Position numbers and translations under genes: made by a program. Of a stretch of 64,000 nucleotides of DNA, positions 50,754 through 60,385 are shown one piece after another; position 1 is the first letter of the stretch, and each line of letters opens with the position of its first letter. Where the stretch lies: contig LR778135.1 in the NCBI GenBank assembly GCA_902810075.1, positions 2,356,001 through 2,420,000 of the forward strand. Direction: 5' to 3'. The DNA is from Ruminococcaceae bacterium BL-6. Its GTDB lineage: Bacteria > Bacillota > Clostridia > Oscillospirales > Acutalibacteraceae. The notes below the pieces were generated by a model, which was given only the letters and a program-made list of their open reading frames with translations, was not told the origin of the DNA and ran no database searches.

Positions 50754-53525
50754 TTACCAGATTCCGCCCATAACCTTATAGCTGTTGTAGAACACCGCAT
50801 TTCCCGGATATTCCGCTCTCGCCGTCAAGCGGCCGCTGCCGTCATCCTTGACCTCGACCGTCACCGGGATGGTCTTTTCGTCATACGTCATATGCGGGAT
50901 CGGGTCATCCGGGATGAGCTCCCGGACCTGATACCTGTGGGTTCCCGGGCTGCTGTAGCTCAGGTCAAACTTGATTTTTCCGCTTGCAAGATTGGTCTGT
51001 GTCATCGTCTGCCCCGTGGACAAATCTTTCAGCTCAAAATCGAACATGCCGGTGGCAAGCTGCATGCCGGTCAGTACTTTTTTCAATTCGATTGTAGCGC
51101 TGGCGGCTGTATACACGAACGAATTCCGGAAGACCTCGTCCGGCGTATAGGCCACATCCGCCTTCAGCCGCCCATCCTGATCCGTCACCGTAATTTTCGC
51201 AGTCACCGTTTTCAGGTCATAAACAATATTCTCACTGGCTGCTTCGGGCACGGATTCCCGAATCAGATACACATAATCCCCCGCTTTCGTAAAGGTAAGC
51301 GGTGAAAACCGGATCGCGCCGTTCGCCTGATTCTGCACCGTTTCCAAAAGCACGTTATTGTTCGTCAGCAGCCGGAAGGAGAACATCCCCGCCGTCAACT
51401 GGCGGCCCGACAGGCTCTTTTTCCCGGCGAGGGTGACCTTGACCGGCTGGGGCTGATAGGTATTGACAAAAAACGGATTTTCGGGGTACTGTATGTCAAC
51501 TTTCAGATCATCGCCGTCACGCGTCACCAGAACCTTGACCTCAAGCACATGCGTATCATAGGTCATCCCCTGTTCGGGGGATGACGGAACAAGCTCGCGG
51601 ATATGGAACGTATAGGCGCCCGGGCTCTGAAAGCGGACGGCGCCGAACGCGACAAATCCGTCCGCGCCGTTGGCGGCCGTGGCGACACGTGTCTCGCGTC
51701 CGCCCTCATCCACCTTGAGCAGCTCAAAAGAGAACATGCCCTTCTCCAGCGTCTTCCCTTCCAGGACCTTTCTGACCTTTATTTCTGCGGGGACCGCATC
51801 TGGCTCAACCGCCTGAACGACAGGCTTTCCGTAAATCCGCTCCGCACTGCCGTTGCTCCCGAACGAATAGATCAGCTTGGCCTGTGCGTTGGAATAGAAG
51901 CCAGGCCGGCCTGAGCTGGTCGCGTTGCCCGGATAATCCGTATTTCCGTCCCCTTTGTCCGGGAACGTCTCGTCTTTTTCAAGATAGTCCAGCGCCGCCG
52001 CGCTGCTGTGCACATTGAACGACATGGTGTACCGGCTGTCGGCCGTCGTTGTATTGTTCAAAGTTACCGCAACTGTATCGGTGCCCGCCCTGACCGAATA
52101 GTCCATGCCGGCTATCAGAGTAACGGGCGCCGCTCCGGATACCGAACGGGTCACCTTCATCCCTCCTGCGTATTCCACATATTTTGACAGCTCATCCGAA
52201 AGCGTTACCCGGTACAGGGAATTGCTCATTTTAGCCATAAACCGGGCCAAAGTATTCGTGACCTGGGCAGCGCTTCTCGCCTGAACCATATATTTTTCAA
52301 TATTGACGTCTGCCATTTGCGTGATCGTCTGCAAAGTAGAGGCGGAGCCGGTATCATCGCCGATAAAAAGGGAGTAAAGCCGATCCGTATTCCGAAGCTG
52401 CCGTATGGCCTCGCAGGCGTAAACCATGCCGGAATAATAGTTGTTGGTCGTCGTCACGGCCGCAGGGCTTGCGAAGGTCGGCTCGCCGTCGGAAATAAAA
52501 ATCACGACCTTTTCCCTGTCCTGCCTGTCGCTTGCGGTCATTTTATTGATTTCCTGCATCGTATCGAGAAAAGAAGAGTAATAATTGGTTCCGCCCACAG
52601 CCTCCAGGCCGCTGACGCAGTCGATCAGCTCCTGCCGGTTCGTGCTGTTCGACACCAGCACGTTTGATTCCGATGCGAACTGAATAATGGAAATGCGGTT
52701 GTCGGGATTTTGCGTCAGGCTGTTGATGGAATCCTGCATGGTGGATTTCAGCACGGACATTCTGGTGGAACCGTCCAGCGATTCTTTCATGGAGCCGCTG
52801 GTATCCAGAACAAAGATGATGTCCGCCCGGTTGCTTTTCTGTGCCGTCTGGGTCGTCATATCCAGATACAGGCGATAATCGTTGACGCCGTTCGCCGCTG
52901 TGTCGGGGTTCGCCGCGCCATCGCCGAGATAATCGATTTTTTTGCCGTACTGCGGCTCGGGGTCCGGGTCCGGCTCGACCTGGTCAATCTCTGGATTATA
53001 GCGGAAGTGGAGCGTCACGCCGGCCCGCCCCGCCGAGGGATCGATAATCCGGGCCCAGTTGAACGGCTGAACCGTGTAGGGGTTGGATTCCTGCCCCGTG
53101 GGGCTGTAGCTGTAGCTCCCCAGATTATCTTTTGCCGAATACTCCAGGGACGTCAGGCTCAGGTGGGAATCGGTATATCCGTTTGCCTGGAACCAGAGAC
53201 TTTCGCAGGAACGGTACCGGCCGCCGACGTTTTCCCTGCTGAACGCCACCGTATTTGCGGCTCCGTTGGCCACGGTGAACTGTTCCTCTTTGGCCGTAGT
53301 CGGGCGGTTGCCGTATGTGGAGTTATAGGCCATTTGGTAAATGCCGGTCACGGAGTATTTCGAGGACAGTCTCGCGCACTCCGCGGGGTATTGCGCCGCG
53401 TTGTCAATGACGACGCGGATCGTGACATTCACGGTATTGGATGCGGCAAACGCTTTGCCGGAAAGGCCGAGCAGGCACATCAGAAGCACCATCAGCCCGC
53501 CGGTCTGAGCAATCACTTTTTTCAT
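50754..53525 (-). CDS. secreted VWA-domain protein with three FctA/Spy0128-type pilin repeats
   Basis: 923 aa. Signal peptide MKKVIAQTGGLMVLLMCLLG ending AFA. VWA domain from about residue 235 with MIDAS motif DTSGSM (241-246) and later TNYYS and DGEPTF. From about 575 three FctA-type beta domains in tandem: IKVRKVLEGKTLEKGMFSFE, VTLAGKKSLSGRQLTAGMFS, IELKKVLTGMQLATGMFDFE, each ending in an FVNTY/FRNSF/FYNSY strand that in such pilins carries the isopeptide-forming Asn. No LPxTG is found; it ends YKVMGGIW. A tip adhesin for the Tad pilus is inferred from its place at the end of the locus. Confidence 0.85.
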   Translation of the reverse strand: MKKVIAQTGGLMVLLMCLLGLSGKAFAASNTVNVTIRVVIDNAAQYPAECARLSSKYSVTGIYQMAYNSTYGNRPTTAKEEQFTVANGAANTVAFSRENVGGRYRSCESLWFQANGYTDSHLSLTSLEYSAKDNLGSYSYSPTGQESNPYTVQPFNWARIIDPSAGRAGVTLHFRYNPEIDQVEPDPDPEPQYGKKIDYLGDGAANPDTAANGVNDYRLYLDMTTQTAQKSNRADIIFVLDTSGSMKESLDGSTRMSVLKSTMQDSINSLTQNPDNRISIIQFASESNVLVSNSTNRQELIDCVSGLEAVGGTNYYSSFLDTMQEINKMTASDRQDREKVVIFISDGEPTFASPAAVTTTNNYYSGMVYACEAIRQLRNTDRLYSLFIGDDTGSASTLQTITQMADVNIEKYMVQARSAAQVTNTLARFMAKMSNSLYRVTLSDELSKYVEYAGGMKVTRSVSGAAPVTLIAGMDYSVRAGTDTVAVTLNNTTTADSRYTMSFNVHSSAAALDYLEKDETFPDKGDGNTDYPGNATSSGRPGFYSNAQAKLIYSFGSNGSAERIYGKPVVQAVEPDAVPAEIKVRKVLEGKTLEKGMFSFELLKVDEGGRETRVATAANGADGFVAFGAVRFQSPGAYTFHIRELVPSSPEQGMTYDTHVLEVKVLVTRDGDDLKVDIQYPENPFFVNTYQPQPVKVTLAGKKSLSGRQLTAGMFSFRLLTNNNVLLETVQNQANGAIRFSPLTFTKAGDYVYLIRESVPEAASENIVYDLKTVTAKITVTDQDGRLKADVAYTPDEVFRNSFVYTAASATIELKKVLTGMQLATGMFDFELKDLSTGQTMTQTNLASGKIKFDLSYSSPGTHRYQVRELIPDDPIPHMTYDEKTIPVTVEVKDDGSGRLTARAEYPGNAVFYNSYKVMGGIW

Positions 53526-53548
53526 GTCAAATCATCTCCTGTTCCGCT

Positions 53549-54817
53549 TTATTTTTTTCCGGCGCTCTTTTCAAGCTCCTGCTGAAACCGCGATATGCTG
53601 CCGTCGATATCATAGGGCTGAAGAGACCAGAACGAATCCAGATATTTGACGCAGACCTTTCTTTCCGGATCAGGAATCCGCTGAAACACGGACAGAGAAT
53701 ACCCGCCGGAGGAATGCAGCATTTTCTGAAGGCGCGAAGCATTCCTGGCGGAAAGGGAAACTCCCTGAACAGCGGGCACACTGCTCGTTTCGTCACAAAG
53801 CGCCGCCTGGCTGTCCCGGGAAAGCAGATAGCTTAAAAAGCCCTCCGCATCGTCCTTGAGCTTTGATTTTTTGGAAATGCCGAGCATCAGGCTTGCTTTC
53901 CATACCCCGCCGTACGCCGTGTCGGTGCCGGGCATGGAAAAAAAGCCGAATTTCCCGGCTCCCATCTGCTGCGTCAGGGTGGAAAGATCGGAGGAGTCCC
54001 CGCAAACCATGGCATATTTCCCCTGCGCAAACTGTTTGATCAGCTGGTCATGGCCGGATGGCGCGCCGGATTTTTCCGGGAGCGCGTCAGAGGTGACCAG
54101 CGAAAACGCCGCCCCCCACAGATCGTAAAATCCCCCATCCAGCTCTGATTTCCCGTCTGTTAAGACCCCGCCGGAAACCAGCTTGCTGTTGCGGGGGCCG
54201 TTCGCGATTACCCCTTCGGAAAAATCCAGCATATCCCACCTTCCATCTTTTACGGCCATGGCGAACGGCTTGCTGCCGCCGTTCTTCAGCAGCTGGCAGT
54301 TGACAATAAAATCGGATATGGTGGCGGGCTCGATCAGTCCGTACTTCTCGTACAGGGCGGCGTTGTAAAAGATCAGCGGCACAGAGCCGGTAACCGGGAC
54401 CGCAAGCGTGTTTTTGCCATCCGAACCGAACTGCAGCAGATTTTTATCATACCCTTCCGGAAGCAGCCCGTCTGTTTTAAGCTTGGAAAGGATTCCGCTC
54501 TCCGAAAATGCCGCAAAGCCTTCTCCGGGAAGAACGGCAAACAGATCGGCCGGCGAATCCCCCTTCTGCGCGGCAAGCCAGCCGGCCGCATACCGATCGC
54601 GCGCCGCACAGAGCACTTTGACGGTAAGCCCCTCATGAAGCTTGCTGTATTTTTGCGCAAGCCGCTCGTACACGCCCTGATGCTCCGGGTCAGGATGCAT
54701 AAAACGCAGGGTGCGCGGCGAGCTGCCGCGGCTGCCGAAAAGATTTGCGGCACCGCACCCGTTCATTAGGAGCAGGGCGCAGAGCAGCAGGCAAAGTTCC
54801 GTCATCCTTCTTTTCAA
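53549..54817 (-). CDS. extracellular solute-binding lipoprotein
   Basis: 422 aa. Lipoprotein signal ending LLMNGC (lipobox). Sugar-type ABC binding protein features: RLAQKYSKLHEGLTVKVLCA, PLIFYNAALYEKYGL, LIKQFAQGKYAMVCGDSSDL, FGFFSMPGTD. No ABC permease or ATPase gene adjoins it; it sits between pilin genes and the VWA protein, so it may be a pilus-locus lipoprotein rather than a transporter part. Confidence 0.85.
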   Translation of the reverse strand: MKRRMTELCLLLCALLLMNGCGAANLFGSRGSSPRTLRFMHPDPEHQGVYERLAQKYSKLHEGLTVKVLCAARDRYAAGWLAAQKGDSPADLFAVLPGEGFAAFSESGILSKLKTDGLLPEGYDKNLLQFGSDGKNTLAVPVTGSVPLIFYNAALYEKYGLIEPATISDFIVNCQLLKNGGSKPFAMAVKDGRWDMLDFSEGVIANGPRNSKLVSGGVLTDGKSELDGGFYDLWGAAFSLVTSDALPEKSGAPSGHDQLIKQFAQGKYAMVCGDSSDLSTLTQQMGAGKFGFFSMPGTDTAYGGVWKASLMLGISKKSKLKDDAEGFLSYLLSRDSQAALCDETSSVPAVQGVSLSARNASRLQKMLHSSGGYSLSVFQRIPDPERKVCVKYLDSFWSLQPYDIDGSISRFQQELEKSAGKK

Positions 54818-54833
54818 TTTGAATCACCTCAAA

Positions 54834-55409
54834 TTACCAGTCTGCCGGAAGGTCGGAAGCATCATAGACATATCCGCCATATCCGCCCGCGCCCGTTCCG
54901 GTATAGGACCCGTTATACCTTGAGACTGGCATCTGAGGATACCAGACCACATCGTTGATTCCTTCCCCATACGTCTCTCCGCCGTCGACGAACGCCGAAA
55001 CGGTGGCGGAATTCAGGCCGAACAGCCGCAGAAAGGAATAGGAATATTTCACGCTCAGCTTTGTCCTGATTCGATAGTACCGATAGTTGGATTCCGGTTC
55101 CCGCTCGGAAAAATAGACCTTCACCGTTCCGTCAAAACCGTTGTCCGCCATGGTGTCCGAGATAATCCGGTAGCTGGTGAGCCCCGGATTTTCCGCAAAC
55201 CGGATCGTATCCTGGTAGGTAAACCGGTCCTCGCGGATCACCTGGCATAAATCGATCAGCTCGTTTCGTTCCATGTAGATCATCCCCAGATCCAGGGAAA
55301 CGCCGATGAAAAAAATCAACAAAACAAGGGTCGCGGCAAAGAGCAGCGTGATGTTTCCCTTTTCCGCCCCCGCTTTCCGCCGGAGGTTTTTCCTGATGAA
55401 ATCCGCCAT
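54834..55409 (-). CDS. TadG/TadE-like pilus assembly protein
   Basis: ATG at 55,409 (GGGAGGACTG upstream) is preferred over 55,508. 191 aa. A basic N-terminus then one membrane helix ITLLFAATLVLLIFFIGVSL in the TadE/G manner, and an extracellular part ending in a Tyr/Gly-rich stretch. Minor pseudopilin of the Tad system. Confidence 0.7.
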   Translation of the reverse strand: MADFIRKNLRRKAGAEKGNITLLFAATLVLLIFFIGVSLDLGMIYMERNELIDLCQVIREDRFTYQDTIRFAENPGLTSYRIISDTMADNGFDGTVKVYFSEREPESNYRYYRIRTKLSVKYSYSFLRLFGLNSATVSAFVDGGETYGEGINDVVWYPQMPVSRYNGSYTGTGAGGYGGYVYDASDLPADW

Positions 55410-55538
55410 GTTTTCCCGCAGTCCTCCCTTCCTGTCTTTGCTGCGATACGGGCCGCTTCCGTCTGACTGATAAAAACCGGCAATCTTGAAGCTTTCCCTT
55501 TGCAGCATGAGCCCCGCGCTCCGGCAGCCCGGGGGATT

Positions 55539-56081
55539 TTACTCCGACCGATGCTGGGAAGCGACCACCCGCGTACATTGAATTTCTTTTTCCATTGTAA
55601 TGTGATCGCCGAAAATAAGCTGCCCGAAAACGGTAAGAGGGTAAATGTCGTACCTGATATCCGCCGAAAGGTTCATATAGCGCGTCCGGTTGAGCGCCGG
55701 CACGGCATCCCCGGCCGTACGGCCCGGCACCTTGTAGACCTCTTCCTCGTTATAGAAGACCGCTTCCGCGTTGGAAATCGACACGTTTTCCGGCAGCACG
55801 CCCCACAGGTTGCTGCCGCGCATCGTTTCCATCAGGGCGTCCGACACCCTGGCCCCGGTATAAACCGCGCGGGAGGGCGACGTTTCCAACGGATCCGAAT
55901 CCCCGATCTGCCCCGCGGATATTTCCCAGCTGGAATACATATACCCCTGATCAAACGCCGTTTTCTGACTCGTCACCCAGCCGGCGTCGATGATGAAAAA
56001 TACGATCGCAAGAAAAATCGGGAGGACCAGTGCAAATTCCACAAGCCCCTGTCCCCGCTCGCTGCGCCAAAATGATTTCAT
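55539..56081 (-). CDS. tadE: TadE-like pseudopilin
   Basis: Start ATG at 56,081 (MKSFWRSERGQG) rather than 56,168. 180 aa. RGQGLVEFALVLPIFLAIVF is the classic TadE signal: Gly followed by Glu at position +5 and a hydrophobic helix. The rest is an extracellular domain. Prepilin peptidase processing expected. Confidence 0.85.
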   Translation of the reverse strand: MKSFWRSERGQGLVEFALVLPIFLAIVFFIIDAGWVTSQKTAFDQGYMYSSWEISAGQIGDSDPLETSPSRAVYTGARVSDALMETMRGSNLWGVLPENVSISNAEAVFYNEEEVYKVPGRTAGDAVPALNRTRYMNLSADIRYDIYPLTVFGQLIFGDHITMEKEIQCTRVVASQHRSE

Positions 56082-56097
56082 AGTTCCGCACCCCGGT

Positions 56098-56652
56098 TCA
56101 TGGCGTGTAGCCGCCCGCATATACGCTGCGGGTATAAATCGGCGTCTTGACGGAAAAGGTATCGCCAAAAAACAGCGAGCCCCAGATGGTAACGGGCGTC
56201 AGGTCATAAGAGAACTGAAGCCGGACGTCGACGCACTGATAGCTCGACGGCCGCTGGTCGAACTGGCTCCAATAATCGTCGGGGTCCGCATTGGCCTTAT
56301 CGCTGGAATAGACGTAATACGTATAGTCCTTCTTTTCCACGCTTCCGGAATCGGCCGATATCCTCACGCGGCCCACGTCCACGCGGTCCCCATAGGTTTT
56401 CTGCATCAGCCGCATCGCATCGGCGCCCAGGGTGTTGTTCTGCACGGAGCCGTAGCTGATCTGGCTGATGCTCTCGCTCGCCGCGCTGCACAGCAGCGTC
56501 CTTGTGTTGATGTACCGAAAAAAATCGATGGGAACGGTAAACAAAAGGATTAAAACCGGCAGCACAACGGCAAATTCCACGACCGACTGTCCCTGCTCCG
56601 ATTTCCGCCATCTCTGCAAAAGGCCGCTCACCGAATTCACACTCCCTTCCAT
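56098..56652 (-). CDS. tadE: TadE-like pseudopilin
   Basis: EQGQSVVEFAVVLPVLILLF is the TadE-type signal. Start at ATG 56,652, or GTG at 56,631 behind AAGGGAG, which is better spaced. About 180 aa, paralogue of the next gene downstream. The three pseudopilin genes follow one another closely and are probably co-translated. Confidence 0.8.
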   Translation of the reverse strand: MEGSVNSVSGLLQRWRKSEQGQSVVEFAVVLPVLILLFTVPIDFFRYINTRTLLCSAASESISQISYGSVQNNTLGADAMRLMQKTYGDRVDVGRVRISADSGSVEKKDYTYYVYSSDKANADPDDYWSQFDQRPSSYQCVDVRLQFSYDLTPVTIWGSLFFGDTFSVKTPIYTRSVYAGGYTP

Positions 56653-56678
56653 CCCGCTGAAAGCGGACCGTACCGCGA

Positions 56679-58775
56679 TCAGCCGATATTTTCCGTCTGC
56701 TGTTCCAGCTCCTGCACCAGCTCTTTTGCCCGCCGATAGGCCCTGCCGCATTTCTCCAGTTCGGAAGCTTTGTCCTCCTCTTCCGCGTCATCCGCGGCCT
56801 CCGTCTTTTCCAGCGGCGTCACTTTTTTTTCAGCCGGGAAAGGGAAGCTGCGGGTTTTGCGCTGTTCTTCCACGGCCTTCAGGCGCTCGTTTTCGGCCCT
56901 GAGCTGATCCATCTGGGCCAGCAGGCTGTTGACCTGCTCCATCAGCGTGATGTTTTTCAGCTTCAGCGCGGCCTGATCGCTGACCGCCTGTTTCATCGAG
57001 CTGCGTTCTTTCATAGAGCGCTGAAGAAACAGCTCCACGCTTTCGGACTGGATTTCCATCTGCTGCATCAGCTGCTGCACCGTTTCGCGCAAAGCCGCGT
57101 TGGCCTGCCTGGCCCGTTCGTTTTCATGATGGCTCAGAACGGCTTTTTTCTCTGCCTGCTGATAATGTTTGACGAGCATCTCTTTTTCGGAATTCATTTT
57201 CTCCAGGCTTTTGATCCGTTCCGCATCCTGTGAAAAATGTTCGTAAAAAGAATTTATTTTTTCAGAGAGAACCCGCGCGGTTTCACTTTGCCCCTCCAGC
57301 TTGTTTTTCATTTCGGTCAACTGCTTCTCTTTTTCATCCAGGCGCGCGCGCAGACTCTCATTTTCCTGCTTGATTGCCTGATGTTCTTTTTCCAGCTGCC
57401 CGGCAACGATCCGGTTTTTCGAGATTTCCTCTTTCAGTTCCCTCCATGCGGCTTCATTTTTATTCCGGTCTTCGGCAAGCTGTGCGCACTGCCCTTCTAA
57501 CTCCTGATGTTCCTGCTCCAGCTGGGCCCTCCCGTTTTTCAGCTCCGCTTCCCTTGCATCCGCCTGCTGCTGCCGCAGCGAAAAGGCTTCTTTTTCCTGC
57601 CGGAGGGCGGTGCGGGCGGCTTCCAGCTCCTGTCCCTTCTTCTCCAGAATGCTTTTGGCCTCTTTCAGCTGCTGTGCCATCTGCCGGTGCTTCGTCTCCC
57701 GCGCATCGTTGTCCTGCTGCCGGAGCGAAAACGCTTCTTTTTCCTGCCGGAATGCGGCGCAGGCGGCTTCCAGCTCCCTTTTCTTCTCCAGAACGCTTCT
57801 CGCCTCTTCCAACTGCTGTGCCACCTGCCGGTGTCTTGTTTCCTGCGCATCATCAGCCTGCCGCTGCCGGAGCGAAAACGCCTCTTTCTCCTGCTCGAGT
57901 GCGTTGCGGGCGGCTTCCAGCTCCTCCTTCTTCTTCTCCAGAGCATCTTGCCCCTCTTTCAGCCGCTGCGCCATCTGCCGGCACTTCGTTTCCTGCGTAT
58001 CGTCAGCCTGCTGCTGCCGGAGCGAGATGGATTCCCTTTCCTTTTCAAGCGCCGCGCGGGAGGCTTCCAGCCCGCGGCTCTTTTCGAGGATGACCCTTCT
58101 GCTTTCCTTCAGCTGCTGTGCCAATTTGCGGCACTGCTCGTCCGCCATTTCCTTTTCACGCCGAAGGTTTGACAGTTCCGTTTTATCGGGATTCCTGGAT
58201 GCCGTCTCTGCGGCCTGCTCCAGCCGTGCGGTCCTGCTGCGCAGCTCCTCACACTCTTTCTGATAACGGCTGAGCGACTCATTCAGCCTGACGATCTCGT
58301 TCTCTTTTTCCACAAGCAGGGCTTCGACCCGTTTTTTCTGCTCGCAAGTCTGTTCATAATCCGCCAGCATTTCAGAAAGCCTTTGGTTTTCCGCACGGAA
58401 TTTTTGCAGTTCCTGTTCGGAGGCCTCTCTGGATTCTTCATAATATTTCTGATTGACAATCTGGTCCTGCACCTTCTGCAGGCTGGCCTCCGTTTCCTTC
58501 AGCTGCTCGCGCAGGACGGTGCATTCCTGAGAAACACTGGCTTTTTCCGCCAGCAGATCGTTGATCTGCCGTTCCATCTGCTGCTGAATCCTCTGTAAAT
58601 TACTGCGCATGGACGAAACGTATTGCCCCACGCTTTTTTTGGAATAGCCGCCGAAAGATTTCTGAAGTTTTTCATTCAGCTCATCCTTCAGGCTGATGGA
58701 CAGCAGTTCTGAAAAGGGGTTCTGACGGATGCCGCTTCCGGCAGAACCCGTGTCGTTCTCCAAATGATTCTCCAC
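56679..58775 (-). CDS. long coiled-coil protein with DivIVA-like N-terminus
   Basis: GTG at 58,775 follows GAGGAG and removes an overlap with the DUF192 gene; 698 aa. Near the N-terminus SFGGYSKKSVGQYVSSMRSN resembles the DivIVA/GpsB lipid-binding motif. Nearly all the rest is coiled coil with Gln/Glu/Arg heptads, including about six repeats of the EKEAFSLRQQQADD type (residues about 250-430). C-terminal MQIESESVELF-like helix follows. It may position the pilus machine at the pole or septum. Confidence 0.75.
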   Translation of the reverse strand: MENHLENDTGSAGSGIRQNPFSELLSISLKDELNEKLQKSFGGYSKKSVGQYVSSMRSNLQRIQQQMERQINDLLAEKASVSQECTVLREQLKETEASLQKVQDQIVNQKYYEESREASEQELQKFRAENQRLSEMLADYEQTCEQKKRVEALLVEKENEIVRLNESLSRYQKECEELRSRTARLEQAAETASRNPDKTELSNLRREKEMADEQCRKLAQQLKESRRVILEKSRGLEASRAALEKERESISLRQQQADDTQETKCRQMAQRLKEGQDALEKKKEELEAARNALEQEKEAFSLRQRQADDAQETRHRQVAQQLEEARSVLEKKRELEAACAAFRQEKEAFSLRQQDNDARETKHRQMAQQLKEAKSILEKKGQELEAARTALRQEKEAFSLRQQQADAREAELKNGRAQLEQEHQELEGQCAQLAEDRNKNEAAWRELKEEISKNRIVAGQLEKEHQAIKQENESLRARLDEKEKQLTEMKNKLEGQSETARVLSEKINSFYEHFSQDAERIKSLEKMNSEKEMLVKHYQQAEKKAVLSHHENERARQANAALRETVQQLMQQMEIQSESVELFLQRSMKERSSMKQAVSDQAALKLKNITLMEQVNSLLAQMDQLRAENERLKAVEEQRKTRSFPFPAEKKVTPLEKTEAADDAEEEDKASELEKCGRAYRRAKELVQELEQQTENIG

Positions 58776-58822
58776 GTTCCTACTCCTCTCCCGTACAGAT
58801 TGTTCCTGGTCAGACCGGCGCC

Positions 58823-59176
58823 TCATTTCCACCCGCGCGGGTACCCATCCATGGTCAAACGCGATCCGGGGGCAACGGCGGCGGCCTCACCGGCATTCAG
58901 CTCCAAAACGAATTTCGTTCCTTTGAAAAAGTGTCCCATCCGCCAAGGGGGCAGGGTTTCTTTCCCGATGACCCCGTGCTGCCGATTCAGGTAGACAACG
59001 TCGATGGCAAAGCGCATAAAGCAGGTATGCACACTGCCGCACGGCAAAAGCAGCAGGGCCCTTCCGGCGGGGAGCCGCCTGCGGAACATCAGCCCCCGGA
59101 GCCGTTTTACGAACGTGTCCGCAACCTCTGTTCTGACCCGCAGCTTTCCTTCCGGATCGTATATCACGCAGCTCAT
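58823..59176 (-). CDS. DUF192 family protein
   Basis: 117 aa: VKRLRGLMFRRRLPAGRALL, SVHTCFMRFAIDVVYLN, and GTKFVLELNAGEAAA are the DUF192 hallmarks. Usually secreted or periplasmic small beta proteins; here no signal peptide. Frequently next to Tad genes. Function unknown. Confidence 0.85.
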   Translation of the reverse strand: MSCVIYDPEGKLRVRTEVADTFVKRLRGLMFRRRLPAGRALLLLPCGSVHTCFMRFAIDVVYLNRQHGVIGKETLPPWRMGHFFKGTKFVLELNAGEAAAVAPGSRLTMDGYPRGWK

Positions 59177-59177
59177 G

Positions 59178-60104
59178 TCACATCCCGCTCCCGAACGCTT
59201 TGAGGATAGAAAGGACCGCCGGCCCCATCAGGACGATCAGCATGACCGGGAAAATGCAGAAAATCAGCGGAAAAAGCATTTTGATGGACAGCTTCTGCGC
59301 CTTCTCCTCCACCTGCTGTTTATGGGACTGCCGAATGGTATCCGCCTGCACCTGCAGGATGTTCTGCATGGAAGAGCCCATTTCGTCCGCCTGTAAAACG
59401 GCGCTTACAAATGTCCGCATCTCCAGATTGTCGCACCGCTCGGCAAGGCCGAGCAGGGCTTCTTTGCGCGGACGCCCCAACGCGATTTCCCTCTGCGCGA
59501 CGTCCAGTTCCTGAAACAGGGCCCCCTCGCTTTTCCTGACCACATATGCCAGAGCCTGATCGAAGCCGAGGCCGGCGGAAACGCTGACGCTCAAAAGGTC
59601 AAGCATTTCGGGGAGCTGGTGATACATTTCGTTCTTGCGCCGCGTGATTTTGGACCTGAGGGAAAAACGGCTGAGCACGACGCCCGCATACAGGCCCAAA
59701 ATACCGAAAAGAAAAACCGACAAAGCCTTGGCCCTCATCAGAATTCCGCAGCCGACCCCCAAAAGGACACAGATCACGGTAAACAGCAGCACCGACGCGC
59801 GGTAGGTTCTTGCATCCACCCGCATACCCGCCTGCTTGAGCTGCTGGGACAGCCGCTCCTGCGACGCCGTGTTCCGGGGAATAAAAATGGTAAACATCTC
59901 GACCAGGCGGTAGACGAGCGGCTTTACAATCCGTTCGCTGAAGCTTGCGCCGGGGGGCGCTTCATACAGGTCTGCCCGGTTCAGTTCGCTGATTTCTTTC
60001 AGCCGCTTCCGCAGGCCTATCTTTTTTGCGAACAGAAGATCCAGGCACAGAACGAACAGGCAATATGTCAGCACGGCCCCGCACAACGCGCCTAAAAAAA
60101 TCAT
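59178..60104 (-). CDS. tadC: TadC, inner-membrane platform of the Tad pilus
   Basis: ATG 60,104 follows AAGGCGGTG; the frame extends further upstream but without ribosome site. 308 aa. Membrane helices at the N-terminus (MIFLGALCGAVLTYCLFVLC), two in the middle (ASVLLFTVICVLLGVGCGIL and FLFGILGLYAGVV) and one at the end (MLFPLIFCIFPVMLIVLMGP). T2SSF domain with LPEMLDLLSVSVSAGLGFDQ. Works with TadB and the TadA ATPase to extrude pilin. Confidence 0.9.
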   Translation of the reverse strand: MIFLGALCGAVLTYCLFVLCLDLLFAKKIGLRKRLKEISELNRADLYEAPPGASFSERIVKPLVYRLVEMFTIFIPRNTASQERLSQQLKQAGMRVDARTYRASVLLFTVICVLLGVGCGILMRAKALSVFLFGILGLYAGVVLSRFSLRSKITRRKNEMYHQLPEMLDLLSVSVSAGLGFDQALAYVVRKSEGALFQELDVAQREIALGRPRKEALLGLAERCDNLEMRTFVSAVLQADEMGSSMQNILQVQADTIRQSHKQQVEEKAQKLSIKMLFPLIFCIFPVMLIVLMGPAVLSILKAFGSGM

Positions 60105-60385
60105 CCTTTTCACCGCCTTATCTCGGCCTTGTTTGAGAAATAAAAAACGACGGATTTTCGAGATAAAATTGCGCCGAACAAGGAAAAAAGATCCTTTCCG
60201 GATTCCGAGCATTTTTGACGCTGGGCGGCACAATTTTAGCCGAAATAGACTAGTTCCTTGATTTTTCAAACGAGGCCTAATAGATTCCACTTATATTTGC
60301 GAACCCGGATTTGTTTCTCCCGCCGGAGGCGGGGGAGGAACAAATCGGATTTGACATCTTAGCCGGAAACGTTACCCTATTATTT
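60105..60385 (-). promoter_or_regulatory. spacer between tadB and tadC with a long hairpin
   Basis: A 281-bp non-coding gap inside an otherwise tight operon. GATTTGTTTCTCCCGCC (60,309-60,325) pairs with GCGGGGGAGGAACAAATC (60,330-60,347), a stem of about 17 bp with one or two mismatches and no T-run. It could set the ratio of upstream to downstream gene expression, protect message ends, or be a repeated palindrome. Confidence 0.6.

Noticed and set aside
57374-58263. Proline/serine- and leucine-rich plus-strand frames opposite the coiled-coil gene
   Set aside because: Repetitive shadow of the coiled-coil repeats; no ribosome site and unrelated to any secreted repeat protein.
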